From Istiophorus platypterus (taxonomy: Eukaryota > Chordata > Actinopteri > Istiophoriformes > Istiophoridae): 64,000 bases of DNA. A program made the translations under genes and the position numbers. Positions 27,301 to 37,300 of this stretch are shown here, piece after piece. The stretch is taken from assembly GCA_016859345.1 (NCBI GenBank), contig CM029122.1, positions 11,791,575 through 11,855,574 on the forward strand, written 5' to 3'. A model generated the notes under the pieces. It did no database searches. It was not told where the DNA came from and worked only from the letters and a program-made list of their open reading frames with translations. The number at the start of each line of letters is the position of its first letter. The stretch's first letter is position 1.

Positions 27301-28979
27301 AAAAAAAAACAAAACAACAGCAACACAGTATTTAGCATGACGTACTTCACCATGCATAGATGGATGAGCCTCAGTTGACTGCAGTCAGAGGTTAAATGCA
27401 AAGTTGTGCAAAAAACCCCTGAAGCACTTGTGAAACTTAAATGTAAGATATTTGTGCAGGTTGTGACACAGGCTTTTAAAAATGAAATCTAAATTAGAAC
27501 TGAGACCATTCTTAGGTCTGTTCAAGACATAGACTGCACCGAGCCCTGATAGATATACAGTATGAATAGTATGTACAGTATAAATCTCTGAGATTAGTCT
27601 GTGTGGACATCTGATGACAAAATATTGAAGGTGTCCTCAGGCTTAATGTTTTCGATTGCCAGGTTAGTAGTTTTGCTGAGGATGAATTCTAGTGACACAT
27701 TTGTAGAAGGACTAGCTACAGTGGCAAAGTAGCAGTGGCCAAGTGCCTTGTCCTTTATATTTCTTTGGTTTATCTGCTCAGCCCTCAAATTTCGGTACCA
27801 ACATACAAAACCATGAAGTGTTACACAGAAAAATTCCAATATTATTTCCTTTATGATGAGTTAGATTCTAATCTGAACTAAACACCTTTTCATCAACTGT
27901 ATTATGGGGATGAGTATTATGGTGACAATTTGTGTATTTGTAGACTTCAAAGTAACTTCACCTACCTAGCACAACACACTATGAAGGGTTAGGCCAGTAC
28001 CAGGGGTATACTTCTGCATGAGGCCCTAAGCCTCACTTTAATTTCATGTATTTTATAAAACAAAAAGAAGAAATTCTCCTATTTTAGAGTAGAGTAAATG
28101 TATTTTTTTCTATGAGAGCTGATGCTGGTATGGCCTCAGCTATGAAGTTGATGTTTTTGTTTCATAAATTTTCCTTTATTCTTTCTCAAAGTGCCATTAA
28201 AGAGCCATTTGTTCTTATCTTAACACTGAGCCTGCATGCTTACATTTTTCAGATTCTTTGATCCGTTTATAGCTACTTATACTCCATATTTCATATATTT
28301 AATTTTCTCTTTTAAGTTTTTGAAGACTGTAGCTTTTACTTTCTATATAAAATAAACAATCTTTGTTTACAAAAAAATATCCCTACTTGGTCTATTTCTT
28401 ATTAAACCTAAAAAAAAAAAAAGAGTGTTGCAGAAATATATAAAACTGAGTTGCACATATAGCAGGGTCAGTATCTAATGCTTTGCACTAACCTCCAGCA
28501 TTTTACAGCCGCATAAAGCTTGCATGAACAATTTCTGGCTCTCCTCTTTTCTTCTACTCATCCTCACGCCTTAAAAGTGTCATTTCTTTAGTATTGTGCA
28601 TAGCAAAAATAGTAACCCCAGTATTAGTAATGATTGTAACAGTAATGTTACAATAGTTGTAAGTCTTTTTCAGCAATGTTTCTTGTCACCCCTGTGTGTT
28701 AGGTCTTTTTAAAAGCTTAACTTTATGTTTGTGTATGTCTATGATGTACGTACTATAGCTCTGACTCCTGTAGCTTGCTTTGCATCTCTGACATGCTCAC
28801 TGGCCATCCACCTCACCCTTCTCTTCCAGATCCACTTCCTCATGATTCTCTCAGCAAACTGGGCCTACCTTAAGGATGCCAGTCAAATGCATGCCTACCA
28901 AGACATCAAAATGAAGGAAGAGCGGGAGCTGCAGGACATCACCTCACGCTCAAAGGAATGCCTGAATTCCTACACATAA
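1008..28979 (+). CDS. gpm6b: Neuronal membrane glycoprotein M6-b (PLP/DM20 family tetraspan proteolipid)
   Basis: Four-pass membrane protein of the myelin proteolipid family, known to act in neurons and glia in membrane organisation and trafficking. Coding exons: 1008-1011 (ATG plus one base), 23917-24103, 24887-25043, 25290-25458, 26091-26164, 26282-26347, then either 26799-26879 or 28830-28979. The short product is 245 aa and starts MGCFECCIKCLGGVPYASL. Internal exon sizes 187/157/169/74/66 equal those I recall for DM20/PLP1, and the PLP-specific 105-nt segment is absent. Membrane segments lie near residues 10-36, 70-92, 117-144 and 203-229. The second outer loop carries four cysteines and NLT and NAT sequons. 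The spacing and the AGAGATVIAL motif of the fourth segment are typical of M6B. Which of the two teleost gpm6b copies this is cannot be told from the window. Confidence 0.97.
9302..9364. repeat. (GT)n microsatellite
   Basis: About 63 bp of GT dinucleotide repeat with a few interruptions, inside gpm6b intron 1. The Thr/His and Cys/Val repeat frames read from it are artefacts. Confidence 0.95.
16147..16250. repeat. GA-rich tract before the alternative gpm6b exon
   Basis: Purine-rich GAGA/GGGA tract ending about 40 bp upstream of the alternative start codon. It may be promoter or 5'UTR sequence. The boundary is approximate. Confidence 0.7.
16289..16337 (+). CDS. gpm6b: gpm6b alternative first coding exon (form B N-terminus)
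   Basis: The exon encodes METPSEENQDQKQDKR plus the first base of Gly. ATG at 16289 has a strong context (ACCATGG). The donor GTACCA follows at 16338 in phase 1, the phase needed to join GT-TGC at 23917, giving ...QDKR-GCFECC. I recall the mammalian long M6B N-terminus as METAAEENTEQSQERK followed by GCFECC, which matches in length, charge and junction. Combined with the shared exons it gives proteins of 260 aa (proximal last exon) or 283 aa (distal last exon). A purine-rich GAGA tract at 16147-16250 lies just upstream, in the likely 5'UTR. This points to an internal promoter about 15 kb downstream of the first. Confidence 0.9.
17412..17575 (-). mobile_element. tRNA-derived SINE, inverted copy
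   Basis: Read on the minus strand, the element begins with a tRNA-like head (ACCATGGTGGCCTAAGG). A body with CCTTTGTTCCATGACATTCC and CTC-rich stretches follows, and then a TCCTGTC...poly-A/AAAGGCA tail. The same head-body-tail order appears in the copy at 18969-19145. The family is assigned from memory of common fish SINEs; edges are approximate. Confidence 0.6.
18969..19145 (+). mobile_element. tRNA-derived SINE, direct copy
   Basis: The tRNA-like head (GATGGCCTAGGGGTTGATG) is followed by a CT-rich body (TCTCTCTCTCTCCACGTCC). An A-rich tail ends AAAATGCCCAAAAGTACC. It is organised like the inverted copy about 1.4 kb upstream. Both are diverged. Confidence 0.6.
20590..20720. repeat. Fish interspersed repeat core
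   Basis: Contains the tandem-like GCTAAGCTAAGCTAGCC core followed by GACTGCTGGCTATAGC. I recognise this as a recurrent signature in teleost genomes, but I cannot assign the class. Edges are approximate. Confidence 0.45.
26799..26879 (+). CDS. gpm6b: gpm6b proximal (M6B-type) terminal coding exon
   Basis: The acceptor TCTTCCACCAG is followed by LIYMMATTYNFAVLKFKSRE and DCCTKF-stop. This is the classical M6B/DM20-like cytoplasmic tail ending in a Cys-rich KF terminus. It joins in phase 0 to the exon ending at 26347. A likely poly(A) signal, AATAAA, lies at 28351-28356. Confidence 0.95.
   Translation: MIYMMATTYNFAVLKFKSREDCCTKF
28351..28356 (+). terminator. Poly(A) signal for short gpm6b transcripts
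   Basis: AATAAA about 1.47 kb after the proximal stop codon and before the distal terminal exon. It would end transcripts that use the proximal tail. Inferred from motif and position only. Confidence 0.5.
28830..28979 (+). CDS. gpm6b: gpm6b distal (M6A-like) alternative terminal coding exon
   Basis: The acceptor CTTCTCTTCCAG opens a 150-nt exon starting IHFLMILSANWAYLKDASQM and ending RSKECLNSYT-stop, in the same phase 0 as the proximal exon. The tail resembles the GPM6A C-terminus (SANWAYVKDA...SKERLNAYT). It also resembles the alternative human GPM6B tail, as I recall them. Choosing it over the exon at 26799 replaces part of the fourth membrane segment and the whole cytoplasmic tail, giving 268- or 283-aa isoforms. 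Confidence 0.93.
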   Translation: MHFLMILSANWAYLKDASQMHAYQDIKMKEERELQDITSRSKECLNSYT

Positions 28980-29013
28980 GGATATTACATGCCCAAATTC
29001 ACAGTCCACATAA

Positions 29014-29015
29014 AC

Positions 29016-29052
<37 letters not shown>

Positions 29053-29060
29053 CACACACT
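29014..29060. repeat. (CA)n microsatellite
   Basis: CA dinucleotide repeat just after the distal gpm6b stop codon, in the 3'UTR. It has two short interruptions. Confidence 0.9.
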
Positions 29061-31082
29061 GTGGCCCCTTTGGACCAAGACAATGCTCAGCTAAAATAAC
29101 CTGCCAACTGCCCTGACACTGTGCAGTACTAACCAGGCTCCTAACAAACTAATGCGTCAGTGTTGCTTTCTGCACTAACTCACCAAGAAGTGTGTTGGAA
29201 CTGCTATGTTGTGTTTGTGCTGATTTTTATTTTCTATATTTCTAGAGGAAAAAAAAAAAACTTTCATGTTGTCTTTCATTTTCTCTAGCCCTTTTTTATA
29301 ACCAGTTTTTGCTGGTGAAGCTTGAGACATTGCACTATTCTTATACAACGCATAACAATGAGTTTGTTTTACAGTCTTGCTCTTTCTTTGTCCTGAGCTG
29401 GTGGGGCCAGTTTCAACAAGGGAATGTATAACTTTTTTTTTTTTTTTTTTTTGCTCTTTTTCAATCAAAATGCAGATGAATTATACACATAAAAGGCCTT
29501 ACATCCTTACAACCTTATATGTTTAGTTAGACTTCACAGTAAGGAAACAGGTCAAACATAAAATATGCACCACATTCTGTTGTAAAAGTGGTGGGTGTAT
29601 GTACTCTCTGAAGCCAGAGCCCTTTATACTTCAGTATTTAACAGCATTGCTATCTCATTGAGTGATAATTTGGATTGTCGATTGGTTTCAGAATCTGATT
29701 TTCACTGAACACCTACTTAAAAGTCACACAGAACTTTCATGACCTACATTAACACTACCTCAGGTGTGCACTTGAGCCTCTGGAATAGTTTAACTGGAAA
29801 ACTTGTCCCTTGTAAAACTATGGTTCTGAAAAATCCCACTTCATTTGCAAAAAGATGCCTCAAACACACAGTATGTATTCAGCTACCTGCAAAGTAAACC
29901 AAGCGCACGCCACATGGACACACACGCACACTAACACACACACACACACTAGGAGCATCACATCCTCTGCATCATCATATTTGATTTTTATGGGTAAACC
30001 TTATAACAATAACTTGCTTGCTAAATGTGGACTGCTACCAATAATTTAATATCTTAAAAGTTTGGTCAATGTGTTTTCCTTTGGACAAATGAAAAAATAC
30101 TATCTGATCCCTCATTAACAGTATTTAGCTCATTGCCTGATGAAACATTTGTACATGATTAAAATTTACCTGACTCTGAAAATTGTATGAGACAAGCAAA
30201 ACTATGAAAAAACAACCTTTCGATCAAGAGAGATCTAAAGAACTTGAGGTGTGAACTGTAAAATTATGAGTCAGGATTCTGAGTTTTGTTACTATGGAAA
30301 ACCACTTTTTTTCAGAATTTTCTATAATTGCATCTTTTTTGATGTGCAATTGTCATGTTGACATAATTACTCATGTAATCTTTTATTTGTTAGTCGAATT
30401 ACAGGGATAACTTGATGTTTCTTTGTTGCATGAAGAAAACTGTTTCTGCAGCGACACGTGATGTACAGTCATGTATACTGATATCAGTAGTAGGCAGTGT
30501 TTGCCTGTTTCCTTTTTTCCTAACTGATTACAAATTAATCAATTTTACGTAGCTGATTAGTTATAGATGTTAGGTTCTTTATTTTCAAGTCAAAGTCTAT
30601 GAGTCCTATATTATTTTGTTGCCAGATAGCATACCTCTATTTTCTATGAATGTCAAGGGCTTCCTGAAGAATTGCTAATGCTTAACTTTTAATTCAACTT
30701 TCAAAAAAAGAATTAGTCGCAACACCAGTCATTTATAAAACTATACAGCAATCTGATTGGTAAAATTAGCCAAAGTATGAATGCCATTGTGACTCTGCCC
30801 AGTGTTTTACACAGTATCTGTGACGTATTGTAGCACCAAATCTGCATTGTTCTCAAAAAGACCAAGAACCACAGGGGTACAGAGGCCGAGATGAAAGATG
30901 ATTTGTGTGCATGAAGCTGTGGTATAACACATCTCACCTCATGTTTCCTGTTGAATGAACCAAAAACTAAAGAATAAAGGCTACCTATATTGATCATCAG
31001 AAGGACAACAATCCAGCATCCTGTCTGACTGGAGACCCCTTTATGACATGACTCAACTGGCCTGTTGACTGTTTTTATGAAA

Positions 31083-31100
31083 AATAAAAAATGAAATAAA
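31083..31100 (+). terminator. gpm6b distal poly(A) signals
   Basis: Two AATAAA hexamers 12 bp apart, followed by a GT/T-rich stretch (TCGGTGTGTTCTTC). This is the expected layout for the 3' end of the long gpm6b transcript. Confidence 0.65.
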
Positions 31101-31189
31101 ACAAATATCTCTGTTTCGGTGTGTTCTTCTTTTACAGGATAGAAAATCTCAGTCTACAGTAAGTAAAAAAAAAAAATTGAAGTTTAAGA

Positions 31190-31195
31190 TTTATT
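31190..31195 (-). terminator. ofd1 poly(A) signal
   Basis: AATAAA on the minus strand, about 142 bp beyond the ofd1 stop codon. If used, ofd1 and gpm6b transcripts end within about 50 bp of each other, tail to tail. Confidence 0.5.
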
Positions 31196-31336
31196 CATAC
31201 ATATGCAGTCAATGCAAAAAAAGTCAAATATACATATTAAATAGCAAAATCTTTAAAACAACAAATGAATCATGCAGCGGAATAATAGAGGCTTGTTTAA
31301 TTCCTCGTTTTGTGGTAGCAGTCTGTGCCAACCAGC

Positions 31337-34300
31337 TCACCAGAAATCATCATCTTCATCCTTGGTTGAAAATGCAGTGATGCTGGGAAAACAAAAATTA
31401 AGTTAGTGAAAGCCTCAAGGGATAGATAAACCAAAAATATTAAAGTATTTCTCAATTAAGTCAAGACAACAAAATTCCTGAACACACGACAACATTATAA
31501 AGACAAGGAGATGAGAAGCCACGAAAGAAATTAAATGTTTTTTTTTAAAGGGGATTATGTGGGCTTATATACAGTCCAGATGGTAAGTATTTGGACAGTT
31601 TCACATTATTTGCTCTCCAGGCTCTAAGCTTAAGCACATTCAATTTTTGAGAAAGAACTGTGTGGAAGATTGTTACCTGTCTTCTTTTTCCTCGGACAAA
31701 CTCCTGCCCTCTGGGCTTGTATGTCCTGCTTCTTCTTTCCCAGGGCTCTGGGGGGAAAAAAAACAAAACACAAAAAAAAACCACACAGTATAACCCAGAA
31801 GTTAGCTACCTCAAATCTGTTATAAAAGCAAAGTTGTACAGTAGTCTTAGTCATCTCGGTAAAACTCACCTGTGCATGCTGCTTCTCCCTTGCCTCCAAG
31901 ACTATTTTCATGTATTTCTCCAATGGATTTTCACCTTTAGACTCTTCTACATCATCCTTCTGTTTTTCATTTCCTCCTTTTTTAATTCCAGTTTCATCTT
32001 CTTCCTGTTCTTCCTGTTCTGGTTGCTCCACTTCTTGTAAAAGCTGGTTGGACATAGATAATATCAATACTCACTGAAACATTTCTCAGTAGACATGAAT
32101 AAGTGATAATCAGAAGAATCAGTTTCAGAAAAACCTGATGCAAAGTAATCATTACCAGTTCTTTCTCCAGTCTTTCAAGTTCTTGAACCTCCCTCTCTTT
32201 GGCTTCCTCTTGCTCCCTTTGCCTTTGTTCTTGTCTTTCTTTTCGCTCTCTTTCCCACCTCTTCTCTTCATCCTCTTCATCTTCTTCATCTTCTTCCCTT
32301 ATAGATCCACATGAGGTCTGAGGGACTTCTACAAAAACATGGATTGACATGAGTCAGGTTAGTTTTCATTTAGTGATAAAGTTTCTTCCTTTCAGTTTGC
32401 ACTGTAGGCAAGCTACAGGAGGAGAGAGATCAATGACCCTGATGGTAATCTGCTGAAGATGAACAGGATGTCAGACTTTTGCTTACAGTAGAAGGTCGCC
32501 CTTTTTTCCCATTTGGGGTTAACATGGATTATGCATCAGCAACGGGGGGACTAAAGGCTCACCCGCCTGGCCTTGGAAGTCTATCGGGTCTTCTGGGAGG
32601 TCCTGTGGGCGGGGGACAGTGGGGCCATCAGGGGCCTCCTCAGTGAGAGGGACGGCAGTGTCCAGGAGAAGCTCTGGAATGTGGCTGGGCTCTGGAGGGA
32701 GACATGCACAAAGAGATCTTTTATGCTGAACCATAATGCAACAGGGCCAGAGGACCAGCACAGAATACATAATCAGCTGCCCTTCATCTTCACTATTGTG
32801 TGGGGGCCACTGAAAGGACATTTTGGAGGCCAGTCACACACTCATTAAAAATCAACCAGTCCAAAATCCAAAACCTCCACACCGGATATACTACATTTTA
32901 TGACTTGGATTTTGTTTAAATTAATATTAATGAATACTGAAAAAAAGTACATACTTGCATACAATGACAAGAGGAAGTTTGTCCTCCTCTGGTTAAAATT
33001 TCTGTTTCTGAGAATAGTTAAGTGAGTAGAGGATGACCTGACCTTGTAAAAGTGAAACATTTTTAAACATTTTAAAGAAGACTGATTTCGTTTTGTACTA
33101 TTTTAGAGTGGAAAAGGAAAGGAGCGCCATACAAAAGTTTGAGCAACCCAAGAGATTTGAGCTCTAGTATCACTTTTACCAAGGTCCCAACCCTATTTAG
33201 CTTGTTAGGGTAGGATAGGATCATAGGATTTTCAGAAAGGCAAATCAAAACCTGCATTTGACTGCAAAAGACCTTAAGGAGGATTTAGCAGACTCTGCAG
33301 TGTTGGTTCACTGTTCTACTGTGCAGCAGCACTTGAATGAATATGACCTTCTGGGAAGAGTCATCAGAAGAAAACCCTTTCCTGATCTCTAACCACAAAT
33401 TTTAGCATCAGTAGTTTTCAATGGAATATCTTAAAAAGACTGATGCATTTTGGAAACAAGTCCTGTGGCCTGATCAGGTTAAAATGGAACATTTTGGTCA
33501 CGATATGCAAAGATATGGTCGGAAAAAAAGATGCAGAATTTAATGAGAAGGAAAACCTCTCCAGCTGTTAAAGACAGGGATGGATCAATCATGCTTCAAG
33601 CTTGCGTCACACTCACTGTTAAAGGGAACATTTACTGGTAAAGTGAAGAATGGATTCAATCAAGTACCTGAAAAATCTGGAAGTAAACATTAAACTGTCT
33701 GTAAAAAAGATGAGGATGAAAAGACGATGGCTTCTATAACAGAAAAATGATCCTCAAAATCCAATGTATGACAAAATCCAATGTATGACCTCAACAGGCA
33801 CAAGCTGAAGGTTTTGCCATTTGCCAAATGGTCCCCTACACATTTTGTGGATATGTGGATGGATCTTGAAGAGCAGTGCCGATGGCTCAAGAGTCTCACA
33901 GAACTAGAATCCTTTACAGGGATGAATGTGCAAATATCAGCTAAACAGGACTGATAGAAACTTAGCTGCTAGAAAAAGTGTTTACAAGGTGTGATTATTA
34001 AAGGGGGTGTTAGTAAGTACTGACCATCCGGGTGCCCAAAATTTTGTTTCAGGCCCTTTTTGCTTTTGTTATTTTGAAATGGTAAAAGATGGAAATAAAA
34101 AAGTAATCTTGTTTAAAATATTAAGAAAATGTTTCATCTCTAACTTTCAGGTCATCTTTTACTTGCTTAGCTGCTCAAAGTTAGAGATCTTTTGACATGG
34201 GGTGCCCACTCTTTTTCATGTAAACGCATCACTAAGTACAGTGAGAAAAGCTGCAATAAAATATAATGTATAGAAAACATTTTTGTACCACTCAGAATCG

Positions 34301-37300
34301 TGCACAGCAGTCATAAACGGAAAATTAGCTGCATTTAATGTTCGGCTGTTCATTCTAGGATACAGTGGAGGCTACTCAGTTTTAGACAGGACAGAATATG
34401 AAAACCTCCTGGTGTTTCTTAATCAATACCCAGTGGTCTTTATCTATGCTACATGTCTTACAGACAAGTCACACATCATGCAACTGGACTGTAAAAGTAC
34501 TTCATGTAACACTAGCTTGTAAGTTCCTTTCCTTGATCACAATTCCATTTCTTTTATGTCAAGAGCAATGACATAAAGAGCTTTTTCAGTAGATCGCACT
34601 AACATTGTATTATTGGACTGGAAATGATGTAAACTGGGTTTCAGTCAAGTACAATAAAGTGAATCAGTTGTTTCAAAAATGTATAAGACCATGACAGACT
34701 TACATTTAGTTATATTGTGGTTTAGTTGAAATATTAAGAAAAAAAAAATACAACAAATACCACTCCAGAGTACCTGACAAAATCCCTGTCAGATCTTCAA
34801 GGCTTATCTTCTCAGGTTGTGGGGAAGACTCCGAGCTGGAAAAGACAGGCTGCATCTTTGATGCGCTGAAAAAACCAAGAGACAGTTGAGGGCATTGGTA
34901 TTCATCAAAGTGTATTGAAAATAACGCACTGTCCTTGCCACAGCCATGGCAGATGGTACCTGGACTGGCCTCGTGCTGTGCTCTTGAGCTGAGGACTGTG
35001 AGGGGGACTGAACTCAGAGGAGAAGTCACCGGAGTTCACCACCTCCTCGCTGAGGGCATGAGAGAGCTGCCTGTCAGACGACTGCTCCGGGAAAGGCGCA
35101 GGAGACAAAACTGCTTCTATCAGGGGCAAGACTTTATGTTAGACAATACCATTGAGGAAGAAAGATTATTAAAGACTTACATGGTAATATCTTGAATGAC
35201 TTGTTTGAATGTTTGAACCGTTTCTATGTTCTGAAATATTCATAAAATATGTACAGTATGTGGAATGTAAGAGATCTGATAACATGAGACTATTTCAGTG
35301 TTTATTACTTGGCAGGTAAAAGGGTTTGGTGCACTTAATCCCTTATGTTTTCATGGGACAAAACAATTTTTAAAAGATACCTTGTGCAATCTCTCTTTGA
35401 AGGTCTTTCCTGGTGGAAGACTGGGGTGTGGAGGACAGACATCTAGATGGAGTAGAGCTTTCATCCTGAAGGTGTCCATCTCTTTGAAACAGAGGCTCAG
35501 TCCATGAATGGAGACGACGCTCAGTGAAAACTGTCGACTGGGGTTGGGTTTGGGTTTCTAAGAAGCTCACTCTTGGCTGTGCAGGTGGGAAGATGTTTCT
35601 GGTGTCATAGGATGCTGATGAGGGGGTTTGAGTGGTTTGGGGAGACAATGGCCTGTGTGAGACCTTTGACTTGTGGCGTGAATGGGTGTGTGGATGGTGA
35701 GAGAATTGTTTCCTCAGAGGAGAGTTGGGGCGATGAGAAGGATGTGGTTGTTGTGGGGAGAGGGGTCCTGCTGGAAGCATTTGTGAGATGGTGGAGCGCG
35801 CTGCCCTCTGCTGGTAGTTCCTGTAGGCTTCCTCCATGGTCTCAGCCTCCTCCTGCAGCTCCTGGATCCGAGCCTTGGCTTCAGCCACCAGCTCCGTGTT
35901 GGAGTCTGGAGAGTCAATCCAAGGCAACTTCTGTCCCTGCAGGCGCCCACCTGCTTCACAATCATCATCATAACCCACCCTTGCCCTCAGCAGGGCTCTG
36001 TCCACATAGATGTCAGGGGGAAGCAGCTTGTCAACACTGAGCTCCAGCACTGAACGATCAACAAGAGAGGGCTTGGGGTTACGCAGCACTTCATTTTCAA
36101 GAGCTGCCACAATCGCATGGATCACAAAAAGAATGGTAAATGGGAAGAAAAAAGAAAACAAGAGGAGAGTTGAGCATAACCACAGAAGAGCAACCACCGT
36201 TAAAGAGCAAAGGATCTGAGAAAAGGTTTGGTAAACTAATATCTAAGAACTATTTACATACATCTAAGGTGGAAATCCAATTGTTAACACTGTAATATGG
36301 CTTTATTTCTTGTTTTTACTAAATTTCTACAATACTAAACCAAACGCAAAGGGAGTGTGTTTGAGGTCTTTAAAATTTGCCAAATATTTTCTCTTTTATA
36401 TTTTTTAATCGCCAATAGAATAACATGACTGAAAGAGAAAGAAAGCCAGTTTAGGAAAAGCAGAAATTCAGTTAACTACACAAGTTATGTATGACTGTAA
36501 CATACATAGCTGGATACAAAAACCAATAAAAAGTGACTAATCACACTAAGATGTGGTGAACATGCACATCCCATCAAGGGGTACCTTGTTGTGTTTGGCG
36601 AAGCTGTATCTTGAAGTCTTCAATACGGTTACTCATCCACTGTGACTTCTCTTCACCCTCTAACAGCTGAGCCTTGAGCTGAGCACAGCGCTCCACCTGC
36701 AGACAACCGCAGACAGCAGGACATTGCACAAAAAGTCACCATTTACATAAATAAGAATAGTAATTGGAAATCCAGATTTAAGGACAAACCAAATTCTCTA
36801 AGGTGAGAAAAAACTGCATGGAAAGAAATATCGTACAAGAACTTTCCCACACTAAGCTACAGGCTATAATGACACTGACCTCACTCTGGAGCTGCGCCTG
36901 CAGCACCTGCTTCTGGTTGTCAAACTCTTCCTCATCAAGTCTGCGAGCGCTCTGCAGCCTCCGCAGCTCCATCTGCAAGGCCAGCTGCTCTTTGGATGGT
37001 TTACCCAAATCTGAGAAAGGGGTTACTGGAGTCAAAACATAACCTAAAAGTACAGCCCATTTCCCCATGCCCCTTCGGCTCCAGTGAGAAAACTGTGATG
37101 AAATGCTCCATTTAACAAATTTGGCTGTATGGATCTGAGCAGCATGAGAGTACAGCCCATGGGGCTTAGTGCCATGCTGCAGCTTTTTTTTTCCCCCTTC
37201 ATGACGAGGCGAGAGGTGCACTGCTCAGAGAGGAATAAAATTTTGGTTCCCTGCCATGGGTAAAGGGAGTCCTCTGTCTAGGCTCACTGTGCTCTCTGTT

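Larger units (their letters stand above)
28980..31115 (+). other. gpm6b: gpm6b distal 3'UTR
   Basis: Non-coding sequence following the distal stop. It contains CA microsatellites at about 29014-29060 and 29922-29949 and a poly-T run near 29432. Two AATAAA signals at 31083-31088 and 31095-31100 suggest cleavage near 31115. No other exon is seen. Confidence 0.65.

Noticed and set aside
35573..36040. 155-codon plus frame opposite ofd1
   Set aside because: Shadow of the strongly supported ofd1 723-nt exon; no similarity and no promoter.
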